The notes under the pieces are model-generated. The model saw nothing but the letters and a program-made list of their open reading frames with translations. It was not told the origin of the DNA and did not search any database. DNA of 64,000 nt from Eubacterium ramulus ATCC 29099 (lineage in GTDB: Bacteria; Bacillota; Clostridia; Lachnospirales; Lachnospiraceae), in contig NZ_KI271183.1 in NCBI RefSeq assembly GCF_000469345.1, positions 1 through 64,000 of the forward strand. Reading direction: 5' to 3'. The position numbers and the translations under genes were made by a program. Positions 19,273-27,997 of the stretch are shown here, in pieces; the stretch's first letter is position 1, and each line of letters starts with the position of its first letter.

Positions 19273-19980
19273 TTATTCAATCGTGTATCCCACGCCCCAG
19301 ACCGTTTTTACATATTTCGGTTTTCGCGCCGGCTCCTGCATTTTTTCACGCAGACGGGCAATATGTGTCATAACCGTATTGTTGTTGTCCAGATATTTTT
19401 CCTTCCAGATTGCCTCAAACAGCTCCTCGGAAGATACTACCTTTCCCTGATGCTCACACAGATACCACAAAATATCAAACTCGATTGGTGTCAGGTTTAA
19501 TTCCACCCCATTTAAGGTGCATTTATGTTTATTTTTACAGATTTGCAGACCGCGAATGTCGATCTCGTCTGCCGGCAATGTTTCTTCCGGTTCCATACTT
19601 CCGGGATTGTACCGGGTATAACGGCGCAGCTGTGTTTTTACCCGCGCCATCAACTCCAACGGATTAAAAGGCTTCGTGATATAGTCATCTGCACCAAGTG
19701 TCAGACCGGTAATTTTATCCATATCCTCAACCTTTGCTGTCAACATGATAATCGGGAACAGGTATTTTTCACGGATTTTCTGGCAAAGTGTAAAGCCACT
19801 CATGTCCGGGAGCATTACATCCAAAAGTGCCAGATCCGGTTCCTGTTCTTCCATTACACAGTGCAGGGCATCGGTGGCATTATAAAATTTCAGCACCTCA
19901 TAGCCGTCGTTTTTCAGGTACACTTCTACCAAATCTGCAATTTCTTTTTCATCGTCTACTACTAATACTTTTTTTCCCAT
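19273..19980 (-). CDS. vanR: VanR-like OmpR-family response regulator
   Basis: This is a 235-residue two-domain regulator: receiver (about 4-118) with phospho-acceptor Asp54 in LLDVMLPD and acidic pocket Asp9/Asp10, then a winged-helix DNA-binding domain (about 135-233; LTPIEFDILWYL, NNTVMTHIARLREK, YVKTVWGVGYTIE). As the first gene of the cluster, its promoter must lie in the 76 bases after the PfkB gene. No strong RBS is visible there, only AAGAAAG. The likely target is the CTTAC direct repeat before vanG. Confidence 0.87.
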   Translation of the reverse strand: MGKKVLVVDDEKEIADLVEVYLKNDGYEVLKFYNATDALHCVMEEQEPDLALLDVMLPDMSGFTLCQKIREKYLFPIIMLTAKVEDMDKITGLTLGADDYITKPFNPLELMARVKTQLRRYTRYNPGSMEPEETLPADEIDIRGLQICKNKHKCTLNGVELNLTPIEFDILWYLCEHQGKVVSSEELFEAIWKEKYLDNNNTVMTHIARLREKMQEPARKPKYVKTVWGVGYTIE

Positions 19981-20056
19981 ATTGATGTCTTTCTTTTGTT
20001 ATACTTTAGTGTAAAGCAGACACTTGCAATCGGCTGCTACAACCGCTCACCAGAGT

Positions 20057-21028
20057 TTAACTTAATTTTTCTGCTAACATCTGCTCCACTTCCTCTTTGG
20101 TCGGGATTGCCGGAATTCCACCACGTTTCTGCACACAGAGTGCTGCAGTTGCGTTTCCACATACGGCACAATGGTGAATTTCTTCCCATGTCAAAGATTC
20201 AATTGGTTTTTCCAATGATAAATATGCACTTAACGTACCGCCCCAGAAAGAATCACCTGCACCAGTTGTATCTACAGATTGTACAGAGAATCCTTTCATG
20301 CGCTCTTTTTTCTCTTTGGTCGCCATCAGTACACCTTCGCTGCCAAGAGTTACTGCAATGAGTTTCGGTCCCATCGCAAGCAGTTTGTCTGCTGCGGCTT
20401 CATAGGTTGTCTCCCCGGTAAGAAGCAGGCTTTCCTCATCGGATACTTTCATGACATCTGCATAAGAAATCATGGATTTCATATTTTCAGCTGCTTCTGT
20501 TTCACTGCTCCACAGAGTTGCACGATAATTCGGATCATAAGAGATCAATGCACCTGCTTCTTTTGCACAGGTTACTGCCGCTACGGTCGCATCCTTTGCC
20601 GGCTGGTCTGTCAGGGACAGGGAACCAAAATGAAAAATTCTACAGTTTTGCAAAAGTTCTTTGTCCAGTTCATCCGCACGCAGTTGTGTGTCTGCACCCG
20701 GTTTTCTCGCAAAGGAAAATTCACGCTCACCATTTTCATCAATGGCTACAAATGCCAGTGTTGTGAAATAATGATCATCTTCCATCAGGTTAGAAACACC
20801 AATATTTTCTTTTTCCAGAGTCTTTTTCAAAAATGCACCATGCATATCTTTTCCAACTTTTCCGATAAATTCTGTCCGATACCCCATATGGCTGGCAACC
20901 GTCAGCAGATTTGCCGGAGCTCCACCTGGATTCTGTTCAAACAAACGCATACCATCTGCGCCTGTTCCAGCTTCTGTAAAATCAATCAATAATTCGCCAA
21001 GTGCTGCAATATCAATGTTTTTTTCCAT
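20057..21028 (-). CDS. PfkB-family sugar kinase (fructokinase-like)
   Basis: This is a 323-residue ribokinase-fold kinase. The N-terminal substrate motif is GELLIDFTEAGTGADG, the di-glycine hinge NPGGAPANLL, and the C-terminal anion-hole and base motif DTTGAGDSFWGG with its catalytic Asp. Sequence style is closest to bacterial fructokinases (ScrK type), phosphorylating fructose to fructose 6-phosphate. GGAGG about 8 bases before ATG 21028 sets the start; a 15-codon upstream extension has no ribosome site. No sucrose or fructan genes adjoin it, so the pathway is not set by context. Confidence 0.85.
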   Translation of the reverse strand: MEKNIDIAALGELLIDFTEAGTGADGMRLFEQNPGGAPANLLTVASHMGYRTEFIGKVGKDMHGAFLKKTLEKENIGVSNLMEDDHYFTTLAFVAIDENGEREFSFARKPGADTQLRADELDKELLQNCRIFHFGSLSLTDQPAKDATVAAVTCAKEAGALISYDPNYRATLWSSETEAAENMKSMISYADVMKVSDEESLLLTGETTYEAAADKLLAMGPKLIAVTLGSEGVLMATKEKKERMKGFSVQSVDTTGAGDSFWGGTLSAYLSLEKPIESLTWEEIHHCAVCGNATAALCVQKRGGIPAIPTKEEVEQMLAEKLS

Positions 21029-21252
21029 ATTTCCAATCCTCCACATTCTACAATGATGCTGCGACGTTCTCACTCATAATTTTCTTTATCATACCACACA
21101 GAAATTTCAAAGAAAACTGTTTTTGCCAATCATTCATTCGTCCATTCATCTTTATCGGTATCGTTTCGCGATCTTTTTCTGCATTTATAATATATAGCAG
21201 ATTATCATTAAAATGCTTTTTCGCTAATTCTCTTTTATGTGATTCTTGTTTT

Positions 21253-22278
21253 TTAGCGAAATTCTCCTTCCATGCGCTTCGTAAACAGAATATCATGGTT
21301 CACCAGCCGGTAAAAATCCCGCTTCATTTCCTCAAAGGTCTGATCTCCCATTCCCATAAGCCACATCATTTTTGTAATCGTTGCTTCCAGCGTCATATCA
21401 TAAGCTTCCAGTATTTTGAAATCCAATTTTACCTTTTTCCCTACTTCATACACCGTCATATTGCTGCCCTCATTGGCCACCTGCGTCGTCATGACAAGGA
21501 TTTTCCCCTTATCTTTCCACTTGTTCATCTGCGTATAAAATTCATCCAGCAGTGACTCCGGTATTCCACCCACACCAAAACTCTCTACCACCAGACAGTC
21601 ATACCGTTCAAACAGATATGGCAAAATATCCGGCTGCATGCCCGGAATCAGTTTCAGCACATAGACGCTGTTTTTCATCTCATAGTAGAACCGCACCGGT
21701 CCGGTATATGGCATTTCTGTGATATAGCGCACGAGCATGCCATCCTGGATCACCGCCTGATATGGGAAATTAATGCTGCAAAATGCATTGTAGCTTTTCG
21801 CCCGCTCTTTTCTGGCTCTCGTTCCGACAATGACTTTCCCGTCAAACACAATGTTGACATCCTGTGAATCGTTATCAGAGGCATAGATGAAACTGTCCAG
21901 CAGGTTTGTTTTTGCGTCTGTCACGTCCATCTCAATCGGCTTTTGTGCTCCGGTAATAACAATCGGTTTCCTGGAATTCTGGATCATATAAGACAGTGCG
22001 GCTGCTGTGTACGCCAGCGTATCCGTGCCATGACAGATGACAAATCCGTCATACCTGTCATAATTTTCCTGCACGGTCTTTGCCAGCAGTTTCCAGTGCT
22101 CCGGTGTCACATTCGTGCTGTCCAGATTGCATACTTGCAGGGAATCTACCTCACAGATTTTACTGACTGCCGGAATATAATTTAAAATATCTTCTGCGGA
22201 AAGGCCGGGCGCCAGTCCATATTCTGTCTGCTTGGAGGCAATGGTGCCTCCGGTTCCTATCATCAATATGTTTTTCAT
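21253..22278 (-). CDS. L-asparaginase (type I, cytosolic)
   Basis: This is a 342-residue asparaginase hydrolysing L-Asn to L-Asp and ammonia. The two catalytic threonine regions are intact: GTGGTIAS near the N terminus, and HGTDTLAYTA with the Thr-Asp pair around residue 87. DVTDAKTNL supplies the conserved Lys. No signal peptide is present, consistent with the cytosolic type I class. ATG 22278 begins directly before the conserved MKNILMIGTGGTIAS; the 33 codons further upstream are AT-rich and unlike the family. It stands between pdxR and the PfkB gene with no clear functional link. The 224 bases after it hold nothing I can name. Confidence 0.88.
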   Translation of the reverse strand: MKNILMIGTGGTIASKQTEYGLAPGLSAEDILNYIPAVSKICEVDSLQVCNLDSTNVTPEHWKLLAKTVQENYDRYDGFVICHGTDTLAYTAAALSYMIQNSRKPIVITGAQKPIEMDVTDAKTNLLDSFIYASDNDSQDVNIVFDGKVIVGTRARKERAKSYNAFCSINFPYQAVIQDGMLVRYITEMPYTGPVRFYYEMKNSVYVLKLIPGMQPDILPYLFERYDCLVVESFGVGGIPESLLDEFYTQMNKWKDKGKILVMTTQVANEGSNMTVYEVGKKVKLDFKILEAYDMTLEATITKMMWLMGMGDQTFEEMKRDFYRLVNHDILFTKRMEGEFR

Positions 22279-22443
22279 ATGTATATTTTCCTGTTTATTC
22301 TTTGTTTTATTATATCGTTTTATTTTACCATAACTCAAATAAAATAAAAATACTCTGACCGAGTGAAAATCAATCATCTTTCAAACAATCAGAGTATCTT
22401 TTTATCTGAACATCTGCAATTTTTATACCTCTTCCTACCCTAT

Positions 22444-23838
22444 TTATATCAACCGGTAAATTTTGTCACAGGCTGCCGGTATTTTTTCCAAATCTACGCT
22501 GGAATAATTAATAATAAAATAATGCTCCCGGCTGTTTTCTGCTGTCAGAAAATATTCTGACAGCGGACGCATTTTTATTCCCTGCTGCTTTAATTGTTCC
22601 GAAAGGCACTGATCTGACAATTCAGTCTGCAAATGCAGCAGGAAATGTAATCCGGAATCATTTTCAATAATCCGGCATTTTTCCTTCAGAGAACTGTGCT
22701 CGATCGCCTCGATCAGCTTTTTCCGCTGTCTGCTGTAAAAAAGCCGCATCCGGTTGATATGTTTTTCAAAATACCCCTGATTAATAAAGGCTGCCAGCGT
22801 ATACTGCTCAAAATTTGACACCGTACAGGAATAAAATGAAAGCTGCCGGTAAAATTGATTCGCCAGATGTACTGGCAGGATCATGTAACTGATACGGATC
22901 GTCGGCGTCAATGATTTGGAAAATGTATTCATATAAATCACTTTTTCACAGGCATCCATACTGAAAAGTGTCGGCAACGGCTTTCCATTTGGACGAAATT
23001 CACTGTCATAATCATCCTCAATGATATAGCGCCCATTTTTTTCATTGGCCCAGGCCAATACTTCATATCTTCGGTGCGCAGGCATGGTAATCCCACTTGG
23101 GAAATGATGACCCGGGCTGATATGTGCAATGTCAGCTCCTGATTTTCGCAACCCTTCTACGGTAATCCCGTCCTCGTCCATGTCCGCATAGCGACAAATG
23201 ATCTGATGCTGCTGATAAATCTGTACCAGTTTTTTATATCCCGGATTTTCAATACAATATTCCCTGTTATTTCCAAGCAACTGCACCAGCATACCATACA
23301 AATACTCGGTTCCGGCTCCCATGACGATCTGATTCGCATCCACCAGCATCCCCCGGAAAGACTTCAGATACTCTGCAATGGCTTTTCTCAGTTCATAAAT
23401 TCCGCCTGTGGGAGAAACTTTCATCAGTTCCCTGCTGCGAGTGGACATTGCTTCCCTCAGTAGTTTCGCCCAGACAGAAAATGGAAAACGTTCCGAATCT
23501 ACCTTATTACCCGACAGATCAATGTCATATTTCACCGGTTCCGCCGGCACACGGATATCCAGTGAAATATGACTCTCCTTCGGAATCCGTTTTATTTCTT
23601 CGATATCCGACACATAATACCCTTTCTTTGGAATGGTATATATATAACCCTCACTGATCAACTGGTCATAAGCATTCTGAATCGTTATGGTACTAATGCC
23701 ATTGTGGGTCGCAAAAGTCCGTTTGGATGGCAGCTTCTCCCCCGGCTGTAAAACCCCCTCTATAATATCGTGTTTCATACATTGATACACCTGCTCATAA
23801 AGCGGTACATTATTATGTTCAAAGACATATGTCAGCAT
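22444..23838 (-). CDS. pdxR: PdxR, MocR-type regulator of vitamin B6 synthesis
   Basis: This is a 464-residue GntR/MocR protein. An N-terminal winged helix (about 10-75; LPSKRTFATHNGISTITIQNAY) is joined to a fold-type I aminotransferase-like domain (about 110-464). The PLP lysine lies in TFSKSLTPTIRISY. MocR proteins of this kind sense PLP. Divergent orientation to pdxST, with a 193-base shared promoter region containing two CAGTTNNATTAT direct repeats, makes PdxR the specific call. By family knowledge it activates pdxST when PLP is low and represses itself. Confidence 0.9.
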   Translation of the reverse strand: MLTYVFEHNNVPLYEQVYQCMKHDIIEGVLQPGEKLPSKRTFATHNGISTITIQNAYDQLISEGYIYTIPKKGYYVSDIEEIKRIPKESHISLDIRVPAEPVKYDIDLSGNKVDSERFPFSVWAKLLREAMSTRSRELMKVSPTGGIYELRKAIAEYLKSFRGMLVDANQIVMGAGTEYLYGMLVQLLGNNREYCIENPGYKKLVQIYQQHQIICRYADMDEDGITVEGLRKSGADIAHISPGHHFPSGITMPAHRRYEVLAWANEKNGRYIIEDDYDSEFRPNGKPLPTLFSMDACEKVIYMNTFSKSLTPTIRISYMILPVHLANQFYRQLSFYSCTVSNFEQYTLAAFINQGYFEKHINRMRLFYSRQRKKLIEAIEHSSLKEKCRIIENDSGLHFLLHLQTELSDQCLSEQLKQQGIKMRPLSEYFLTAENSREHYFIINYSSVDLEKIPAACDKIYRLI

Positions 23839-23872
23839 AGCTTCTCCTCCTGTCTGACATCTGTTTTTTTAT

Positions 23873-23912
23873 CAGTTTGATTATTTTTTTATAACCAGTT
23901 CCATTATATAAT
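23873..23912 (+). promoter_or_regulatory. pdxST promoter with PdxR direct repeats
   Basis: CAGTTTGATTAT (23873-23884) and CAGTTCCATTAT (23896-23907) are direct repeats 23 bases apart that agree except at the two middle bases. A perfect TATAAT follows at 23907-23912, and no usable -35 box exists, as expected for an activator-dependent promoter. Direct repeats about two turns apart are typical of MocR/PdxR operators. Confidence 0.65.
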
Positions 23913-24031
23913 AGGCATCAGCAAAAGGCAATCACAACGATACAAATTACTCAGACAGCATAACGATCACAGACTGTACGGATTGCAGAAGCAAAAAAAG
24001 ATTTAATTAAAATGAATGGAGGATTTTACAA

Positions 24032-24907
24032 ATGGACAAAAAACAGTATGAATTAAACAAAGGCCTGGCTCAGATGTTAAAAGGCGGTGTCATCATGGAT
24101 GTTACCACACCGGAACAGGCAAAGATTGCAGAAGCCGCCGGTGCCTGCGCTGTCATGGCTCTGGAGCGTATCCCGGCAGATATCCGCGCCGCCGGTGGTG
24201 TTTCCCGCATGAGTGACCCGAAAATGATCAAAGGGATTCAGGAAGCAGTCAGCATTCCGGTCATGGCAAAATGCCGTATCGGACATTTCGTAGAAGCGCA
24301 GCTGCTGCAGGCGATCGAGATTGATTATATTGATGAATCCGAAGTACTGTCTCCGGCAGATGATGTATATCATATTGATAAGACACAGTTCCAGGTTCCT
24401 TTCGTCTGTGGTGCGAGAGATCTCGGGGAAGCGCTCCGCCGTATCAATGAGGGGGCGTCCATGATCCGTACCAAAGGAGAACCTGGTACCGGTGATGTCG
24501 TTCAGGCTGTCCGTCACATGCGGAAAATGAATGCGGATATCCGTCGCATCACTTCCATGCGCACAGATGAACTTTTCGAGGAAGCAAAACAGCTTCAGGT
24601 TCCATATGAACTGGTACTGTATGTACACGAAAACGGCAAACTTCCGGTCGTAAACTTTGCAGCCGGCGGCGTAGCAACTCCGGCCGATGCAGCTCTGATG
24701 ATGCAGCTTGGCGCAGAAGGTGTCTTTGTCGGCTCAGGAATCTTCAAATCCGGCAATCCTGCCAAACGTGCATCCGCCATCGTCCAGGCAGTTACCAACT
24801 ATACGGATGCCAAACTCATTGCAGAACTGTCCGAGGATCTCGGGGAAGCGATGGTGGGTATCAACCCGAGTGAAATTCAGATCATTATGGAAGAGCGGGG
24901 TAAATAG
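24032..24907 (+). CDS. pdxS: Pyridoxal 5'-phosphate synthase subunit PdxS
   Basis: This is a 291-residue TIM-barrel subunit that makes PLP from ribose 5-phosphate, glyceraldehyde 3-phosphate and ammonia. Highly conserved stretches are all present: [40 protein letters not shown] with the ribose-binding Lys region following, and [19 protein letters not shown]. Length is exactly that of the family. GGAGG lies before ATG 24032. It is followed after 2 bases by pdxT, which supplies ammonia. Confidence 0.97.
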   Translation: MDKKQYELNKGLAQMLKGGVIMDVTTPEQAKIAEAAGACAVMALERIPADIRAAGGVSRMSDPKMIKGIQEAVSIPVMAKCRIGHFVEAQLLQAIEIDYIDESEVLSPADDVYHIDKTQFQVPFVCGARDLGEALRRINEGASMIRTKGEPGTGDVVQAVRHMRKMNADIRRITSMRTDELFEEAKQLQVPYELVLYVHENGKLPVVNFAAGGVATPADAALMMQLGAEGVFVGSGIFKSGNPAKRASAIVQAVTNYTDAKLIAELSEDLGEAMVGINPSEIQIIMEERGK

Positions 24908-24909
24908 AA

Positions 24910-25509
24910 ATGACCATCGGCGTACTTGCCGTACAGGGTGCTTTCATCGAGCATGAACAGATGCTGGTAAAGCTCGGTATCCCCTGTATCGAAATAGGGA
25001 AAAAAGAAGATCTGTCCGGTATCGACGGAATCATTCTCCCCGGCGGCGAGAGCACCGTTCAGGGACAGCTGCTGGAGAAACTGGATATGAAGGAACCTCT
25101 GCGAGCCATGATCAAAAATGGTCTTCCGGTACTGGCCACCTGTGCAGGTCTGATCCTGCTTGCAGAGAATATCGGTGAAAAAGAAGCGCCGCATCTTGGA
25201 ACTATGCCGGTCACGGTCAGACGGAATGCCTACGGCAGACAGCTTTCCAGTTTTATGACCACGGCTGATGTCAAAGGTATCGAAGACTATCCGATGGTTT
25301 TTATCCGGGCGCCGTATATTACAGATGTTAAAAATACAGATGATACAAATATGGCAGACACAGACTCCGTAACGATTCTGTCCGAAGTAGACGGACACAT
25401 CGTAGCAGCCCAGTATCAGAACCAGATCGGGCTGGCATTTCACCCGGAGATGACGGATGATACCCGGATCCATCAGTATTTTATTGAACTTGTGCAATCC
25501 TGTCATTAA
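24910..25509 (+). CDS. pdxT: PLP synthase glutaminase subunit PdxT
   Basis: This is a 199-residue class I glutamine amidotransferase that releases ammonia from glutamine for PdxS. Visible features are the GGEST motif (LPGGESTVQGQLL), the nucleophile elbow LATCAGLILLAE with Cys near residue 79, and the His-Glu pair in FHPEMTDD near residue 178. Length is typical. It starts 2 bases after the pdxS stop. About 12 extra residues between strands (KNTDDTNMADTD region) make the loop before the His slightly longer than usual. Confidence 0.95.
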   Translation: MTIGVLAVQGAFIEHEQMLVKLGIPCIEIGKKEDLSGIDGIILPGGESTVQGQLLEKLDMKEPLRAMIKNGLPVLATCAGLILLAENIGEKEAPHLGTMPVTVRRNAYGRQLSSFMTTADVKGIEDYPMVFIRAPYITDVKNTDDTNMADTDSVTILSEVDGHIVAAQYQNQIGLAFHPEMTDDTRIHQYFIELVQSCH

Positions 25510-25520
25510 TTAAATTCATA

Positions 25521-25567
25521 AAAAGTGAGAAGTACAGACATGTAATCCTCTGCTGCTTCTCACTTTT
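25521..25567. terminator. Bidirectional terminator between pdxT and the sensor gene
   Basis: AAAAGTGAGAAG (25521-25532) pairs with CTTCTCACTTTT (25556-25567) around a 23-base loop. It serves the convergent pdxT and LuxR-type regulator genes. Confidence 0.85.
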
Positions 25568-25574
25568 GGTATAT

Positions 25575-27842
25575 TTATTTTTCTGAGATTATCTCCTGTT
25601 TTTGTACGGAATCATCTAATGGTTTATACTGTAATCCATTGCTACCAAGATATAAAATCTCATTTAAAAGTTCATTTCTCGAATTCACATTCATTTTCCG
25701 ATAAATATTCTTAATGTGAAAATTTACCGTATTTACACTGATTCCCATTGCATCTGCAATATCTTTATACATAATGCCTTTGCACAGATACCGCATAACT
25801 TCAATCTCTTTCCTGGAAAGACGCTGCTGAAGATCCCCAAAGTTTATCTCTTCCTCGGGCTGCTGCCGGGATATAAAATGCGCCACAAACTCATTCTCTG
25901 TACTCAGGCGAACAGATCGGATCTGTAACAGCAAAGGCATCTGACTGTCTTTAAAATAACAGGCAAAGGATGTTGTCACTTCCTCTTTCCCGCTGTACTT
26001 CAACTGATAAATATTTTCTTTCAAATGATCCAGCAAGCTGCTGGTTTGAAGCAGATTCACATCTTCGCATTCTATCATTGTATGTAACGCACTGTTCATA
26101 TAATATATCGTGTCATTCAAATTCGAAAGTGCCGTTCCCGTCTCTGAAAAATCCATCGTACTTTGCAGCATGAGCTGTCTGGTCTGGATTTCCTGAAAAA
26201 TACGCGCATTTAGAACCGCCAGATTTACATGATGGGACAGCTGTTTTAAAAGAGTGATCTCCCTGGAAGTAAATTTTCCTTTTTCCTTACTTTTTGCAAA
26301 AATTAATGTCCCATGCATCTGTGCATTTCTGGAAAATAATGGCAGATACAGAAAATCCAGGCCGGAAGAATACATAGCTTCCATCTCTTTTACGGTAAGT
26401 ATTCTGCTCTCTTTCACCAGATATACTTCATGCTGATACGGATCTTCGAAAGCATCCTGATACCATGACTGATCCGCAACATTTTTCCATCCAGCAGATT
26501 CTATTTCAATCGGAAACAATTCAAATCCATACGCATCTGCATCTACAATGTGTGGTATAATCTCGAAGTAAAAATGTTTGATCTCATCTACATTCAGGGA
26601 AGCATGTATCAGCGCAAGCATATTCTGAAACATAGATTCTGCCGCCATATTCTGTGTCAGCAGCTGATTTCTCAACGGAATACTCACGTATTTTTTCCTT
26701 GCCATGGCCGGAAGAACATACATATCTCCACTACTTTGTCCCGGTATTTTTTTTCGGAAACCACTCAGATTGAAAAATCCATCCCTATCAAACCATCCCA
26801 TATCCCCTGTTGATATCCAGTAGCCTAATCTATCGCCACCCAGATAGTTCTGACACTGATATGGAACGTGAATATATAATTCTCCTACTTCCGCTCCGCT
26901 GACCTCTTTTCCGTTTTCATCCTTTAATGCAACCTCTACGCACTCCAGAAAGGATCCTGTCGTAGGAATATGATGACGCACTCCGGCATTCTGGTGTATC
27001 TCCGGTCCCATCACCCCTATGGTACCGGCGGTTTCTGTCAAACCATAATCAGAATAAAACTGCAGATCCGGGTACAGTGCCTGCATCTGGATCAGGGTTT
27101 CCATCGGCATAGGCTCTTGACAATATCGCAATACACGCATAGACGAAAAATACTCCGTCCGAAAGGATTCATGGTAAATAATATTTGATAGGATTGACGA
27201 CTTTAGGATCACATATGTAATCCGACGCTGCTGAAGTGTCTTTATCATCGCATCGATATCCTTATGTGGCGCAACAGTTACACTCTGATTCCTTAATACC
27301 ATCCGAAGCAGTTCTTTGAATCCGAGGTAGCGCCAGACAGGTGTAAGCAGCAATGTTTCCATGTCCGGTTCATTTCTGTCATATTCATAGGCTTCCATAC
27401 ATCTCTGATATAAAATTTCATGGGAAATACACACATAGCGTTTCTGTCCGGATGTTCCTCCGGTACTGAAAATAATTTCTCCTTCTTCTTCCGTTTCTTT
27501 CAGGTTGTCTACATGAACCATGGAACATCCCCGAAAAGGCATACTGCCTGACATCTGAAGCAATTTCTGATTCTCCGCTTTTTCCTGCATGGTCATATTC
27601 GGAGGCAGCGGCAGATAGTATAAGTGCCGCTCAACAGCTGCCAGATAATATAATAACAGTTCTGCCGGATCTGATGTACTGACCGCAAGGACTTCCCTGT
27701 TATCTGATTTTGTAAGATGGGCACAGATCTGATCCAGCTGTCTTTCCAACTCGCCATAGGTATATTCCTTTCCCGCATCATACAAAATCTTTTTTTCGCT
27801 GTTATTTTCAGCCACCTGTCTGAAACATTCCACTGCATTCAT
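25575..27842 (-). CDS. Adenylate-forming domain/GAF-like/LuxR fusion regulator
   Basis: This is a 755-residue protein of unusual build. Residues 1-366 are the N-terminal subdomain of an acyl-CoA/aryl-CoA synthetase-type enzyme: P-loop FSTGGTSGQKR (125-135), YGLTET (266-271), STGDMG (344-349). At GFRKKI (361-366) the usual hinge is altered, and the C-terminal lid with its catalytic Lys is absent. About 395-550 looks GAF-like and 560-660 PAS-like. Residues 670-730 form a LuxR helix-turn-helix (LSRKEIEVMRYL, ISVNTVNFHIKNIYRKM). There is no signal peptide or membrane helix. It follows a carboxylate-type transporter and an enolase-superfamily enzyme on the same strand. A cytosolic regulator sensing an acid is inferred. 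Confidence 0.8.
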   Translation of the reverse strand: MNAVECFRQVAENNSEKKILYDAGKEYTYGELERQLDQICAHLTKSDNREVLAVSTSDPAELLLYYLAAVERHLYYLPLPPNMTMQEKAENQKLLQMSGSMPFRGCSMVHVDNLKETEEEGEIIFSTGGTSGQKRYVCISHEILYQRCMEAYEYDRNEPDMETLLLTPVWRYLGFKELLRMVLRNQSVTVAPHKDIDAMIKTLQQRRITYVILKSSILSNIIYHESFRTEYFSSMRVLRYCQEPMPMETLIQMQALYPDLQFYSDYGLTETAGTIGVMGPEIHQNAGVRHHIPTTGSFLECVEVALKDENGKEVSGAEVGELYIHVPYQCQNYLGGDRLGYWISTGDMGWFDRDGFFNLSGFRKKIPGQSSGDMYVLPAMARKKYVSIPLRNQLLTQNMAAESMFQNMLALIHASLNVDEIKHFYFEIIPHIVDADAYGFELFPIEIESAGWKNVADQSWYQDAFEDPYQHEVYLVKESRILTVKEMEAMYSSGLDFLYLPLFSRNAQMHGTLIFAKSKEKGKFTSREITLLKQLSHHVNLAVLNARIFQEIQTRQLMLQSTMDFSETGTALSNLNDTIYYMNSALHTMIECEDVNLLQTSSLLDHLKENIYQLKYSGKEEVTTSFACYFKDSQMPLLLQIRSVRLSTENEFVAHFISRQQPEEEINFGDLQQRLSRKEIEVMRYLCKGIMYKDIADAMGISVNTVNFHIKNIYRKMNVNSRNELLNEILYLGSNGLQYKPLDDSVQKQEIISEK

Positions 27843-27910
27843 TCCAACCTCTCCTTTTACAAAATTGTAATCTTTCCAGCCGAAAAAAACAATATTTCAA
27901 TATACAAACA

Positions 27911-27959
27911 AACCAAAATAAGGCTCGGATAATCTGATATCTGAACCTTATTTCGGTTT
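27911..27959 (-). terminator. Hairpin between the enolase-superfamily gene and the regulator
   Basis: AACCNAAATAAGG and its complement CCTTATTTNGGTT form a long stem. The tail on the minus strand is TGTTTG, only moderately U-rich. It may limit read-through from the enzyme gene into the regulator, which then needs a promoter in 27843-27910. Confidence 0.5.
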
Positions 27960-27997
27960 CACTTCTGCAAATTGCCTGTATGCTAAATATGCTTATA

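Noticed and set aside
21048-21296. 82-codon minus-strand frame after the asparaginase gene
   Set aside because: It overlaps the asparaginase 3' end, has no ribosome site and continues into non-coding AT-rich sequence.
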